A DNA stretch of 64,000 bases from Tolypocladium sp. Sup5 PDA-1 (GCA_000750105.3 JPHH03000017.1:310001-374000), one strand, 5' to 3'; counted from the stretch's first letter, positions 32,733-45,430 are shown. Numbers and translations: made by a program. The notes: generated by a model from the sequence alone, not told the origin.

Positions 32733-35700
32733 ATGGCTCCGTTCATCCAGGACCCAAACGGCCTTGACCTTCACAACGACAAGCCAACACCTCCTACAAC
32801 ACATCTCGCGGGCTACACCAATGGAGATTCGCAGCAGCCCCTGATCACAATAGATGACTGGCGGGCCGCTCAATTGAGCGACAGCGGGCTTGATCGAATC
32901 CTGTCCCTCGTCGACTCTGAGCGAAAGGCCAACTCAAAGACTCGCGCTTGGATATCATTGGCAAGCCCGGACCAGATCAAAGCGCAATGGAGCCGACTGG
33001 AATCCCAAAGGCACAATGCACACGAGCTGCCGCTGTTCGGCGTCCCGTTTGCCGTCAAAGACAATATTGACGTCGAGGGCTTCCCCACAACCGCAGCCTG
33101 CCCGGCTTTTACGGCGGTGCCCGCTGCCACAGATTCCACAGTTGTGGCAAGGTTAAAGGCTGCTGGTGCCATTCCCATTGGCAAGACAAACCTGGACCAA
33201 TTCGCCACGGGCTTGGTGGGAACCAGATCACCACATGGAGCCGTGCCCAATTCCTTTGACTCCGCTCGTGTTAGTGGAGGATCGAGCTCAGGAAGCGGCG
33301 TTGTCGTCGGCCGCGGCACGGTGCCGTTCTCTCTTGGAACAGACACTGCCGGTTCTGGTCGAGTACCAGCTGGCCTGAACAACGTCGTTGGACTGAAGCC
33401 GACGCGCGGAGCGTTGAGCACTCGCGGCGTACTGCCGGCGTGCAGGACCCTCGACTGCGTTTCCATCTTTGCGCTCACCGTCCAAGATGCGCAGACCGTC
33501 CTCTCTGTCGCCGAAGCATACGATGCAAAAGACTCATATTCTCGATCTCGTCCTGTTGAATCTTCCCCGACGCCAACAGCAGACTTCGGGACCGCAGCTC
33601 AAGAGAACCGGCCGCTGTCGTTAGCCATCTGCAGCCAGCCAAGATGGTACGGGCGAGATGACCAGTTCCCCGCATATGAGGCTGCCCTCGACAAGGCCAG
33701 AGCTCTTGGATGGCGATTAACACCGGTTGACTTTTCGGGCCTCTTTGCCCTCGCCAAGTTGCTCTATGAAGGGCCATGGGTCGCCGAACGATTTGCCGCG
33801 ATCAAAGACTTCATTGAACAGTCCGCCGAAAAGGACATGGACCCGGTTGTGCGCGGCATCGTGTCAAAGGCAAAGAACTTCACCGCGGCCGATGCCTTTG
33901 CTAGCGAATACATTCGCCAAGATTTGGCACGCCAGATCACGATCGCGTTCCGAGACTTTGACGGCATTCTCGTGCCCACGGCTCCCACCTTTCCAACCAT
34001 TGAGCAGGTGGTTGCCGATCCAGTGCAAGAAAACTCTCTTCTCGGAACGTACACGAACTTTGTCAACTTTCTCGACTGGAGTGCCATCTCGATCCCTGCA
34101 GGCTTCAGAGCGGACGGTCTTCCCTTTGGGATAACTCTGATCTCGAACACCTGGCAGGAACCGCGGCTTTTCCGGCTGTCGCAGCAGTGGTTTTCCGGTG
34201 AGAACAGACGGCTGGGTGCCACAACGGTTTCCAGAGAAGCCGATGGCTCTCCTGTAGCTGGAGATGAATCCGGTTGGACCTCCATCGCCGTTGTCGGCGC
34301 ACATCTGACCGGATTTCCGCTCAACAACGACCTGGTTTCGAGAGGCGCGCAGTTTGAGACATCCACCACGACGTCAAACACGTACCGGCTTTTTGCGCTG
34401 TACTCGGCGTCAGGTCCGAAAAAGCCAGGTTTGGAGCGCGTGACCTCTCCGCATGGTGGACGACAGATTGCCGTGGAGGTCTGGAAGCTGCCCCAACAGG
34501 CTCTCGCAAGCTTCATGGCAACCATTCCATCTCCACTCGCCATTGGCTCCATCGAACTTGACGACGGTCGCTGGGTCCATGGTTTCGTTTGTGAACCCAT
34601 CGGCCTGCGAAATGCCACAGACATAACGGACTTTGGAGGCTGGAAAGCTTATATGCAGCATCTCCAAACCCATTCGCAGTGCAATGGCGTCTGTGCACAA
34701 GGCCCAGAGCTTTCTTGCAAAGCAAAGAAACACATCTCAAGAGTTCTTATCGCCAACAGAGGCGAGATCGCTGCCCGGATTATCTGGTCCCTCCACAAAA
34801 TGAACATCGAGGCCGTCTCAGTATATTCCGATGCAGATGCTGGCGCGCCACATGTTCGCGACGCCGACATGTCGCTGCGTCTTGAAGGCGATTCGGTCGC
34901 AGAGACATATCTCGATGGCTCGCAGGTTTTGAAACTGGCAAAGTCGGTCCAGGCGGATGCCATCATCCCTGGCTATGGCTTTCTGTCGGAGAATGCCGAG
35001 TTCGCCCAGGCAGTTGAGGCAGCAGGCCTCGTCTGGGTTGGTCCCACGCCAGAACAAATGTCGGACCTGGGCCTGAAACATCGTGCTCGAGAGATCGCGG
35101 ACTCTTCCGGAGTTCAGGTCGTTCCGGGAAGCTCCAGGTTGTTGACATCGCTAGAGGACGCGTGCCAAGAAGCTTCGCAAATCGGATTTCCTCTGATGCT
35201 CAAGAGCACCGCTGGAGGCGGTGGTATTGGACTTCGGCGCTGCAACGATCTCGAGAGCCTCGATGATGCTTTCAATGCCGTTCAGCGACTCGCAACCGCA
35301 AACTTCGGCGACTCTGGCGTCTTTCTGGAGCGATTCATTGAGAATGCTCGACACGTCGAGGTACAAATCCTCGGTGACGGCAAGGGACGGGTCATTGCTG
35401 CTGGTGAGCGTGACTGCTCCTTGCAGCGAAGACACCAGAAAGTTGTCGAGGAAAGCCCAGCATTTGCCGTTCCCGAAGACATCCGGACTCAGATGAGGGC
35501 TTCTGCGGTTCGACTTGCTTCGGCTGTCAAGTACCGCAATGTCGGCACCGTCGAGTTCATCTACGATGTCGATTCGAAGGAATACTTCTTCCTCGAGGTC
35601 AACACTCGTCTTCAGGTCGAGCATCCCGTGACTGAAGCCGTGACTGGCCTCGATCTCGTCGAGTGCATGCTCAAGATTGCCAGTGATGACTGCAGTGAGC

Positions 35701-38461
35701 TCTTCGGGGACGGCTCTGACGGCATTGTGGCAAGTGGAGCTTCGATCGAGGTCAGGCTGTACGCAGAGAGTCCCCTCCAAAGTTTCCGACCGTGTGCTGG
35801 AAGCATCACAAGCTTGATATTCCCTTCGAGTCTTCGGGTCGATACTTGGGTTGATGTTGGTACTGATGTGTCGACACGTTATGACCCGCTGCTTGCAAAG
35901 CTCATTGCCACGGGGCGCGATCGTAAGGAGGCTGTACAGCGTTTAGCTGCTGGTCTGGCAGAAATGGATATCAAGGGTGTTCAGACAAACCTGGAATATC
36001 TCCGCCAGATTGTCTCCTGGTCGCTCTTCGAATCCGGCGACTACACAACCAAATCCCTGGACTCGTTCCAGTTTTGCTCTCCGTCTCTAGAAGTAATAGA
36101 GCCTGGCGCCATGACCACAATCCAGGATTTCCCTGGTCGAACTGGCTACTGGAACGTGGGTATTCCGCCGTCAGGGCCCATGGATCACCTCTCGTTCCGC
36201 TTGGCGAACCGACTTGTCAACAACAGCCCAGATGCCGCGGCTATCGAGTGCACCCTTCAAGGCCCAACGTTTCGAGTCCACTGCGACACGGCTGTAGCCA
36301 TCACTGGTGCACAGGCACCCGTCACACTTGACGGCCAGCCAGTAGCTTGCAACCAAGCCTTTCCACTACGCGCTGGGCAGACACTCTCTATTGGATCGGT
36401 CGAAAACGGGTATCGAGCGTACATCGCCATCGCCGGCGGAATCGCAGTCCCAAAGGTGATGGGCAGTCGGGCAACGTTCGAAGTCGGGAGCCTCGGGGGC
36501 AAGGACGGCGGCAAACTCCACCAGGGAGACATTCTTCCTATTGGAACAGATCAGTCTTCCAAGCCGACTGTCGATACGTTCCCAGTCGCTCCGCTCGTTC
36601 CGATTCCGATCCAGCCAAACGCTTGCTGGACAATTGGGGTCGTACCAGGCCCTCACGGAGCTCCTGATTACTTCACGGCAGACGGCCTTGCAAGTCTTTT
36701 CGCTGGCGAGTGGCGTGTACACCACAACAGCAACAGACTTGGGGTCCGTTTGACTGGACCGCGGCCGCAGTGGGCGCGACAAACTGGAGGAGAAGCAGGC
36801 CTTCACCCGTCCAACATCCACGACAGTCCCTACTCCATAGGGAGTGTCAGCTTCACTGGCGATGAGGCAGTCGTTCTGACTTGCGACGGCCCAAGTCTCG
36901 GTGGTTTCGTTGTCTTCTGTGTTGTTGCCTCGTCCGAGATGTGGAAGCTGGGCCAGGCCCGCCCAGGAGACACCATCCGGTTGCGCGCCATAGACACGGA
37001 CATGGCCTCGCGGCTCGACAAGGAACTGGATGCCGCCATTCAAGACCTCACGGAGCTTCCACGACTTGAAGATTTCTGTGTGGCGGATGGTGAAAGCACA
37101 AGCACTTCCGCTGTCGCCGGAGAAATCGGCTGTGGCGGTGAAAAGATTGTTGCTCGCCAAGCTGGAGACCGTGCGATGATACTCGAGTTTGGCGATCGCG
37201 AGGTTTTCGATCTTCGCCAAAGCTTCAAGATCCACGCCTTTTGCCAGAACCACGGGAGAACCCCGATAGAAGGCGTCGAAGAGGTCACCCCAGGCGTTCG
37301 CACTGTTCATATTATTTACGCCGGCGGACTGTCTCCCAAGGCCATTCTCGATCGCCTCGCTCACCATGTTTCGTCCTATACCGTTCCCAACCGAGTTCCA
37401 TCGCGCACTCTGCACCTTCCACTCGCTTTCGATGACTCGGTGAGCCAGGCCGCTGTGGAGCGGTACGCAGCGACGATTCGATCTGAAGCGCCGTGGCTCC
37501 CCAGTAACGTCGCCTTCTTGGAGAAGCTCAACGGCTTGAGTGATATATCGAGCCTGCTGTACGACGCCACGTTCCTTGTCCTTGGGCTGGGAGACGTCTT
37601 TCTAGGCTCTCCCTGCGCTGTGCCACTGGACCCTCGCCATCGTTTGTTCGGGACAAAGTATAATCCTTCTCGATCGTTCACGCCGCGTCGGTCGGTAGGG
37701 ATAGGCGGGCAATACATGTGCATATACGCCACGGATTCTCCCGGCGGCTACCAGCTGGTCGGCCGGACGGTGGATATATGGGATTCTAAAGCCGTTCCGT
37801 CAGGCGATGAGCAACCTGTTGTCGCGAGGAGCCCAGACGAGACTGCAAGCAGCGCTCCTGTTGACCCCTGGATGTTTCGACCGTTCGACCGCATCTCGTT
37901 CTATGCCGTGAAGGAATCGGAGCTAGATGCCAAGCCTGCTTCGGAACTCATCAGCACTACCGACGGGGAACTGGACCTTGGGGAGTATGAGGCATGGATC
38001 GACTCACACCACGAGGACATTGCTGCAGTCGCGGCCCATCGAGAAACCTCGATCTCGAACGCACCATTCCTCGACGAGCTGCGTCAGCCCTATCGGCCAA
38101 AGCCTTCAACTGACAGTGCTATGAATAGCATTGCAAAATCAGCTCTCAGCATGGGGGGCGAAAAGATTAAGGCCATGATGCCAGGACGATGCTATAACTT
38201 TGTGGTGAAGGAGAACAGCACGGTCCGGAAGGGCGACGTACTGGTACGTGAATGAATTTGATCCGTCAACACGCCATCCCCCGCGTCTTTGTTTCTTGGC
38301 TGACAACATATACCCAGATGTGGATTGAGTCGAGCAAGATGGAAATAGAAATTCGCAGCCCCGTAGGGGGAAAATGTACACGCGTCCTGGTCAAGGATGG
38401 GGCTCTGGTAGATGCCGGCCAGACCCTGGTTATTATTGAGCTCAATGATAGGGCGGAGTGA
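32733..38461 (+). CDS. DUR1,2: Urea amidolyase (urea carboxylase + allophanate hydrolase)
   Basis: Two exons (32733-38243, 38318-38461) give 1884 residues, close to the yeast enzyme. Order of domains: amidase-signature allophanate hydrolase with GGSSSGSG near 181 and LGTDTAGSGRVPAG after it; its C-terminal domain to about 640; biotin carboxylase from about 668 (VLIANRGEIAARI) with the ATP-grasp core and EVNTRLQVEHPVTEAV near 955; carboxyltransferase KipA-like part from about 1122 and KipI-like part from about 1474; and a biotinyl domain in the last exon. It converts urea, ATP and bicarbonate to allophanate and then to ammonia and CO2 in the cytosol. The biotin lysine is near 1844 in the context IESSKMEI, where the usual preceding Met is Ser. 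Promoter GATA sites suggest nitrogen control. The gene looks intact. Confidence 0.97.
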
Positions 38462-38978
38462 TAGGTTTACTCAGTTCGGCTTGTACTTGCGAGTACTAGG
38501 ATCAATTTGACTATCAACCACTTTCTACTGTTGACTCACAGCAGCGTCGTTTGCGTGATTGGGAGGAAGCCCGCCGTCCTAGGAAATCAGTGCAGAAGTC
38601 CTGGTGAATGCTGCCCAAAGGCCCCTTTGTTTTTCATGTGTTTGGCCCACCAATCCTGAACAGCTTTTGACTCGGTGCTTCTCACTGCGCTGTGCCCTAC
38701 AGTACATGCTGTTCTTTCGCACTCGACTACCGTTGGTTTGCCTTGCCCTTTTCTCTCTTCAGGTTGGGCGCAAGTGGCTGGGCAGACTTCAAACTTCACG
38801 CTTCCCACATGCACCGCAAGCAAGCCGCACTCCACTCTGCGAAGATCCTGCTTCCATTCCATCGGTATGCTACCCTATTCTGTGCCATCTGCTTCATTTA
38901 ATAACAAAGCTTCAAGGGTCGAGTTCCAGGCACCAGCCAACCAACCGCCAAGAATAACGCCTCGAATCAGTCGGCAAG
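38462..38978. other. Intergenic spacer
   Basis: About 520 bases between urea amidolyase and the downstream small gene on the same strand. It should contain the amidolyase terminator region and the next promoter, which is pyrimidine-rich around 38690-38760. Confidence 0.45.
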
Positions 38979-39497
38979 ATGTCTCGGGAGCCAGAGCGTG
39001 ACTTTCGAGGCTTTCATGAGGACATTCCCCACGAAGCCTCGCCGGGGTTGCGTTTTGCAAAAGCTCTTCTGAGCGCTTTGGATTCCTTTGATCCGATATT
39101 GGGCCCTGAAACCTTGGACGACTTCCTCGCGCCCAATGCGGTTCTATATTTCAAAATCAACCACGGGGCGTTACTGGAAACTCGGGGCTATCGGATGTCT
39201 TGCTTCCCAGATGGTTTCAGCGTGCTCTCTATACGGAGCAATCTGATCAGCGGCTATCCGCGGTTGGCACAAAACGAGTCGACGAGGGACTCGCCCTGGA
39301 CGTGGAACGACACGGCTCATCTAGACGAGCGAATGGTTGTTCGTTTATCGACCCGTACACGGGAGTACACCGGTACCCATGAATGCATGGGAGGCCCTGT
39401 CACGGACGATGTCCTCATGAAGCTTGTGCCAGCAGCGCCTGGTCAAGGTTTTGCTGGCTACCAAGTCAAGCATCTGCAGATGGCTTTTGAGCACTGA
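38979..39497 (+). CDS. Hypothetical protein, possibly NTF2-like fold
   Basis: Single-exon frame of 172 residues starting MSREPERDFRG. The segment FAKALLSALDSFDPILGPET, then DDFLAPNAVLYFKINHG, looks like the first helix, strand and cone opening of a SnoaL/NTF2-like small protein, and the C-terminus GYQVKHLQMAFEH resembles its last strand. I do not recognise a specific family. No signal peptide or membrane helix is present. It lies about 520 bases downstream of urea amidolyase on the same strand, so a link with urea use is possible but unproven. Regular codon use and a clean start argue that it is real. Confidence 0.6.
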   Translation: MSREPERDFRGFHEDIPHEASPGLRFAKALLSALDSFDPILGPETLDDFLAPNAVLYFKINHGALLETRGYRMSCFPDGFSVLSIRSNLISGYPRLAQNESTRDSPWTWNDTAHLDERMVVRLSTRTREYTGTHECMGGPVTDDVLMKLVPAAPGQGFAGYQVKHLQMAFEH

Positions 39498-41749
39498 GGT
39501 TAAAGCATCTGAGGTCGTGGGGAGACATTGGAGCTGGGATTTCCTGTCATAGAAGGGCATTTGAGCGTGGCGTAACCGGTTCTTGGGTTTCTTTTTTTTA
39601 CTTTGCTGTACTGTAGCTACGTGTAGCGGATCAAGAAGCAAAACAAAACACCACACGCGCGGTGATGTTCTGTCCCAGGCCCGGCTGGGACAACCTCTAC
39701 AGACCACAACATTACAGTCTCCCTAAACTAAACTTCCACGTAGACAGATCATCTACCAAACACTCACCACTGTGGCTGCCTGGACTACATGATGGCGATA
39801 CAATAGCGTCGCTTTCTCCACGTCCAAGAAACGTTAAGGCGACGCGTGATTGGTAATGGACCAGTGTTTGAGGGCGCGGTAAATAGGAGACTGGTTGGAT
39901 TGATTGCTACCCTACATTCCAAGGAATGGCTAGAGGTGGTCAAAAGCACCTGTAGAGAAATATTTCTAGCATTTTATTACCCAGTATATTGATTTCCACT
40001 GTTTTCAGACTCTTTTTAGTAGTAAAGGCTGCTCTGACACTGCCGCTGTGGACCAATTATGCCCGGTGTACGCTGGATCGTGATGAACAGCATGGCAGCC
40101 GTGGAACCCACACAATAGCAACGACGCATTCAGATATGAGAAAGTTGAAGAGCTCGGTCAACGATCGCACTGCCAAGGTCATTGCGCGTCGGTCTCCCTG
40201 GCCTTTGTGATGGTTGCGTTAAAGCAAGTCCCGTGTTCGTCACGGTTGAGGCCCACGAAGAGAACACTAGCGCACTCGATGTATCCCTTTGGGGCACAAG
40301 GAGAAAATGTTGGTCGTTCTATCCCACGTTTTCTGATGTGCCTATTGATGAATTCCTATGTTGTGTCGTGACTTTTACTTACGACCTGCCCTGGAGATCT
40401 GTTGCAGTTCTCTGCCCACTGCCCGCTGATGTGCTGCCACAGAGTCTTCCAGGAGAAACACCAGCCTGGTGAACGTCCAGACGGGAAAGGAGACACAAGA
40501 AGTCTGGTGACTGCGCACGGAGGTAGGTACTGTAGTCTCCCAAGTCAAGTCTGTGCCAACACTAGAAAATCTTCATCAAGCTATGATCGCAGCATCAATA
40601 GCCACGAACAACAAAGGGCGGGGTACCTTCAGGAGCAATATACCATCAAATTCGTGCTGGATACTACGTACCCCAGCATTCAGTGGTTCCTCCATGCCAG
40701 ATCATGGAGCAGCATGGCGGTAGAGGCGCGCAGAGTTTTCTCCATGGTCATTTTCACTGCTCATCCACGAAGCTATAGAATACCAGCATCAACAACTCCA
40801 CACCACACAACTCGCCGCAAACAACGACATCATAAATACCAGCATGGTATCCTTGGAGACAGGAGAGCCACACCATCCAGGCACCATTGCGAGGTGCTCA
40901 TGGTTTTCCGATTACCCCACAGCCCGAGCCTGGCCCAGGATCAGCCACAGCCACCTCAGGCACCAGGCACAGTCACTGATTCGGGACCACCAAGCCCGAC
41001 CTCTAGCCGCCTGACGTTATTGAGCGGACTAAGAAGGGCCTCTGGAAAGTTCCATGAAAACAAACCAGTCGCCAGCCTCAAGTCACCTGAACAGGGGGGG
41101 CAGTGCTCCTCGGCTACGGGGCCACACCATTGGCCACCCGCTCCCGTTGCTGTCACCAGACCACCGTTCACACGGTGAAGTTATTTGCAGTTTATCACGA
41201 CCAGATGTTGGAGTCTATTCTTGTAGATCCTATGATGTGTCTGTGTGAAAATGTGCGTCTCGGTCGTGGTGGCACTACAAGCACTGGCTAGCCAACACCA
41301 GCCCCTGAATGCAACATCAGGATAATTTCGTGATTCCAACTCACAGTACGGTACCAGAATGCTATTATGGCTGTATGTAATGGTAGAGATGATGGCCATT
41401 GTTGCGTTTGCGCACGATCCGTGGCTTCATGTCCCATGTTGACGCCGCTCCACCTCTGCTCCGGTCCGCCACCTCTCCTGCTATTGTCACTGCACCAGAA
41501 CTACTCACAGCTTGCGTGTACGCGAGTACCATTGATTCACTTCTCCTTGCTCAGCAAATCAGAGAGATGCACCAAGGGCTACCTGCATGATGCCGTCCAT
41601 GGCGATCAGTCACAACGGCTCGCCGACCCATTGTGCCCCCCTGTCCAGCCCCGTCTGGCCCTGCTGCCTCGAGCACCACTGCGTCACCTCTACACATTCA
41701 CTTGAGGGGCCTGCCGGAGGTTTTTCTTGATTCACTGTGCCTGAACACC
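39498..41749. other. Long gene-poor region, left part
   Basis: About 2.25 kb with only incoherent open frames, the longest a 258-codon plus-strand frame at 40402-41178 with no domain and poor codon bias. The region precedes a strong TATA promoter and may be regulatory DNA for the small gene that follows. Confidence 0.45.
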
Positions 41750-41835
41750 TATATAAACCCCCTCTCCTCCTTCCTCTCCCAACTCGAACTTCTTCCTTCT
41801 CTCATCACTTTCTTCTTCTCTCCTTACAGATACAC
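41750..41835 (+). promoter_or_regulatory. Core promoter: TATA box followed by long CT-rich tract
   Basis: TATATAAA at 41750-41757 is followed within ten bases by an almost pure pyrimidine run to about 41828. This is the classic architecture of a strongly expressed filamentous-fungal promoter, with transcription starting near the end of the CT block. The first ATGs downstream are at 41841 and 41876. Confidence 0.7.
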
Positions 41836-41875
41836 CAGACATGCCTACAGTACCAACGGCACTCAGCACTACGAC

Positions 41876-42798
41876 ATGCCATACAGCCAAGGTAAGCTTG
41901 GAACGCACTCTCTTTGTCTTTTTACTCTACTCTTACTTCCAGTTTCCAATGGGAGTTCGCCACACAAACACAGACACACACTTGAGAAGTTTCTCGTGCT
42001 TCAAGTCCACACTTGACACTTCTTCCACCCAACCTTTGGGTACTGCCCTTGCCCCCTCTTCTTGTTGAGTGTCCAACTCTTTCCTTGGATTGGCTCACAA
42101 TCATTCATATCCTGCCCAAATATGTTCCGTATGGTTCATCGCTCTTGATCTCATTGCCCTAGTCATTGTCATCTGACACTGCATCTACCTTGGTCATCAC
42201 TTGACCTACTCCCTCTTTTTTGGTCCTTGCACATTATCCTTACGCCAAGCCAAGAATACCCCCTCATCGTGCGTTACAGCTCTTCATCAGTTCCCTGGTA
42301 CCAACATGTGGCAATAACATACTCACAGGCGGTGTAGTAGGCATGAGAGACGACACGTTCTTCAGATACACGCCCGGGGAGTTTCTACGTTATAGAACAC
42401 GGTACGGAAACGGCCCTACGAACCCTGCATCATACAGGGACCAGGTACGTCCTATTCCTCTTTAGTCAAGGTTTCCTTTATTCACAATGTCCCTGTTCAT
42501 TGCCCAAACAACTCTTGACTCGTCTTTCATGCTCCATTCTCACACTTTGCTTTCTATCCCTTCCAATACTTCCCACTCTGCCACTCCTGGTACCTCTTCA
42601 CCGAACTTCGTCCTTCTCCGAGAGGCTTTCCACCTGCAAAACCATCCACTAGCAAGTCTTCTGGCAGATCTCAACTGACAGTCAGCTTTTCAAGGCAACG
42701 ATGACCGACCGACCTTCAATCCGCAGCGACTCTCTGATCTCAACACGGGGATCAGAGAGTACGGGATTACCGACTCCTGCCTGGCTGCGGCCCTCTGA
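41876..42798 (+). CDS. Unrecognised small three-exon protein gene (candidate)
   Basis: Exons 41876-41891, 42329-42444 and 42682-42798 join with consistent phases (donors GTAAGC and GTACGT, acceptors CACAG and GACAG) to 82 residues. The middle exon reads MRDDTFFRYTPGEFLRYRTR and the last FNPQRLSDLNTGIREYGITD. The composition is hydrophilic and charged, with no signal peptide. The open frame continues upstream of 41876 to the CT tract (TRHAYSTNGTQHYD), so the true start could involve a further 5' exon or the ATG at 41841 in another frame. The first intron is long (437 bases). An alternative splice at 42758 would change the C-terminus. I do not recognise the family. The product might be one part of a larger protein extending through 42.9-43.8 kb. 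Confidence 0.45.
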
Positions 42799-44311
42799 CA
42801 TCCCCATTCGACGTGGGTATCAGAGTATATAAATCATTCAAGCTCGCCGCTGGATGTGGCACTGCCGAGGCCGGTGTTTGTGAACATTAAGCGCGATAGG
42901 AGCCGCCGAAGACGATGCTGATGATGCCACTCGGAACATCCACACGGTTTACAGTTTGCGGCAGCATCGACACACATAATCCGAGAGTATTCACTACAGA
43001 CTCACATGCTCAAGGAGCAGCGCACCAAGCCTTTTCCACATCCTGCCAACTACAACCCATCGACAACTTCAACCCGGCTATTCCTCGCCGTCAATCCGGA
43101 CCAATCATTGAACGCAGTACTCGTTCGTCTGACTGGGACCAGAAAGTTGTCGGATACAGCAGACTCGACGGCTCCTTGCCTCTCTACCATCTTCATCTTG
43201 GGCCTCTTGCTCCGGGTTTCTCGAAATCAACGGATGGAGAAATACGTCCTCGGCATGACGATAAACTGTCTTTAACGCTACAGATACAGCTAAAGGTTTG
43301 TTCTCTCCACTACGACCCTCTGTGTGTTGCAACTTGAGCTGACTTGGAATGACCAGCGACTCCAATTAGAGTCGTCTACAGTTACAGCGCACCTCGCGGC
43401 TCGGGGCAGCAACTACCTGCACACAATATGGTAAGTTCTCGTTCTCTGTAACGCAATCTGGCCCTCTTGCTAACTCATGTTTGCATCAGGGGCAGGCCGA
43501 GTCTGCGCCAAAGACGGCGGCGCCGCAGTCATGGACAATGGGCACGCGCGCCCGTGGTCATAATGTATCGACTTTTATATCAGCCTCGCGACCAGGTTGA
43601 GCAGCACCGAGCAGCCTCACCGCGGTCTGGTGTTTTGGCTCTTGCCCTTCGTCCACTGTTCAGCGTACCACCCCAGACACGGCCGCTGCTGTGTTCCTGT
43701 GCCACTTGGCGCACAAGAGCTTTCGTCGAGTGGCTAGATGGATGCAAAAGCTCTTGGCAGCCAGCCGCCGCTCCTAAAATGGACATGGTGATATTGGCGT
43801 GCCTGTCCTGCCCTTGAGAGAGGTGAAGGCAGGCGGCGCCTGGATCGGCCTGAACACACGGAAAACTCGACCGCACCTGGGTGCCGCGTTCTGAAGGCGC
43901 TCTCTGGGCAGCCTTGTTCGCCTGGCTTGTGCTACATCACCGCGCCTCCAGGAATCCTCGGGTGACCGCCCAGCCGAGACATCGACGTCTCCGCAGCCCA
44001 CCACTTCCATGTTCGCTACCAAATCCTTTCGCTCTCAGGGGGACGCGTTGCTTGCTTCGACCGGCCAGTTACCCAATCATCTCGCATCCCGCTGCTGAAA
44101 GCCTCCCATCGTGGTGGTTCTCGAACTCGGGTCACTGGCCCGTGGATCGTTTTTATATCCGCCGATGGAATCATTATGCTCCTCAACGACGGCCATGCCA
44201 AAACGACGTCGCTTGGAGAGATGGGCCTTCGACATCCGGAAACCTTCACGAGTCACGACACTCGCCTTGGGGCGCACCTCTCGACCAGCTGTCTTATCAG
44301 CGATGGCTAGT

Positions 44312-44490
44312 CAGGGCGGTAAACCGGTCTGGTCTTCGCCTGTCTGCAACATCTACTGTCCACGTCGCGCGGCGGTCGCTACTGGAGGATGGCCCGCGCC
44401 TCTGCCGCTTGCGATCAATGTCTGGTCAGGGCGGTAAACCCATCGGTTCTCCCCTTGCCCGGTCTATGATGGCTGGGCGGGGCGGTAAAA
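44312..44490 (+). repeat. Three dispersed copies of a CAGGGCGGTAAAC-like motif
   Basis: Copies at 44312-44324 and 44427-44439 are identical over 13 bases; a third at 44478-44490 differs slightly. Short flanking similarities (CTGTCTGC and CCACGTCGCGCGGC/CCACGCGGC) suggest that they are parts of an older, diverged repeat unit. Function unknown. Confidence 0.5.
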
Positions 44491-45430
44491 TGACCCGCCC
44501 TTGCGTCTGTCTGCGATATCTACGCCACGCGGCTACGTTCCCAATACTGCCTGATGACGGTTTCTGCTATCCCACCTGAGATACATGGTGCTGGCGTACA
44601 ATGTGCGGGTTCGTCAACACGTCTGGCGGCGACAACCTGCTTGCAAGAAATCTCTGTCGGGCAGTGTGGAGGCGCCACAGGCTCATGGGAGAGGTGGTCA
44701 AGCCGTGCCACCTACAACATGAATTCTTTTGTTCTTGGCGGCCCACCGCGGCTGTATCGATCTCTCGGGAACTACCATCAATAGTTGCGTCTGTTGGTCC
44801 ACATGTTCTGGCGGTCTGGTGTTTCTGCCGTTCACGGACGCAGAGCCAGGACACTTACACGCCTGGTTTCACAACACCATGCACGCCGACATCACCCTCT
44901 GGTGTTGGCTCCGAAGAGTGGCCCCGCAGGGCCCGACGTACCATCAATGTGAGGGACTCGGATGTTCCAATAGATTATCTGGTCCCTGATACAGACTGCG
45001 ACCACATTCACCTAATGTCGACTACATACTCCGGCGTGCCAACTTCCTGCGCGGGGCGCATACCTCGTTCATAACTGGACTTTTGAGTCGCTTTCTCTCT
45101 ATTTGCCACAAGCTCTCCAAGGCACCGGCTTGCCCTCGCCCGCGGTAAACGTACCTCGACCCGCACAGGCCATGATCTCAGTCAACATCAAATATCTCGA
45201 CCGCAAGCCATTCGTCACTTGTCAAGCGGCTGGCGCGCCTGGTGTCCGGCCGGCTGCGGCCTGGCGCGTCCTCGTCACGACCCGACGCTGACCTGGTTTC
45301 TTCCGACGTGTTGTGTCAACGATACCGCTATCCCCCGCCTCACTACCGCGAGGAAAGGATCGACCTCGACAGAAATCCAGTTGTTTGTGGCGTTGGCACC
45401 TGGCGTTGGATTACCCCTACAGAAGCTTGC

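Noticed and set aside
33764..34624. 286-codon minus-strand frame
   Set aside because: Antisense to the allophanate hydrolase part of urea amidolyase.
40402..41178. 258-codon plus-strand open frame in the gene-poor region
   Set aside because: No domain, irregular composition and no supporting splice or promoter signal; it looks like chance openness.
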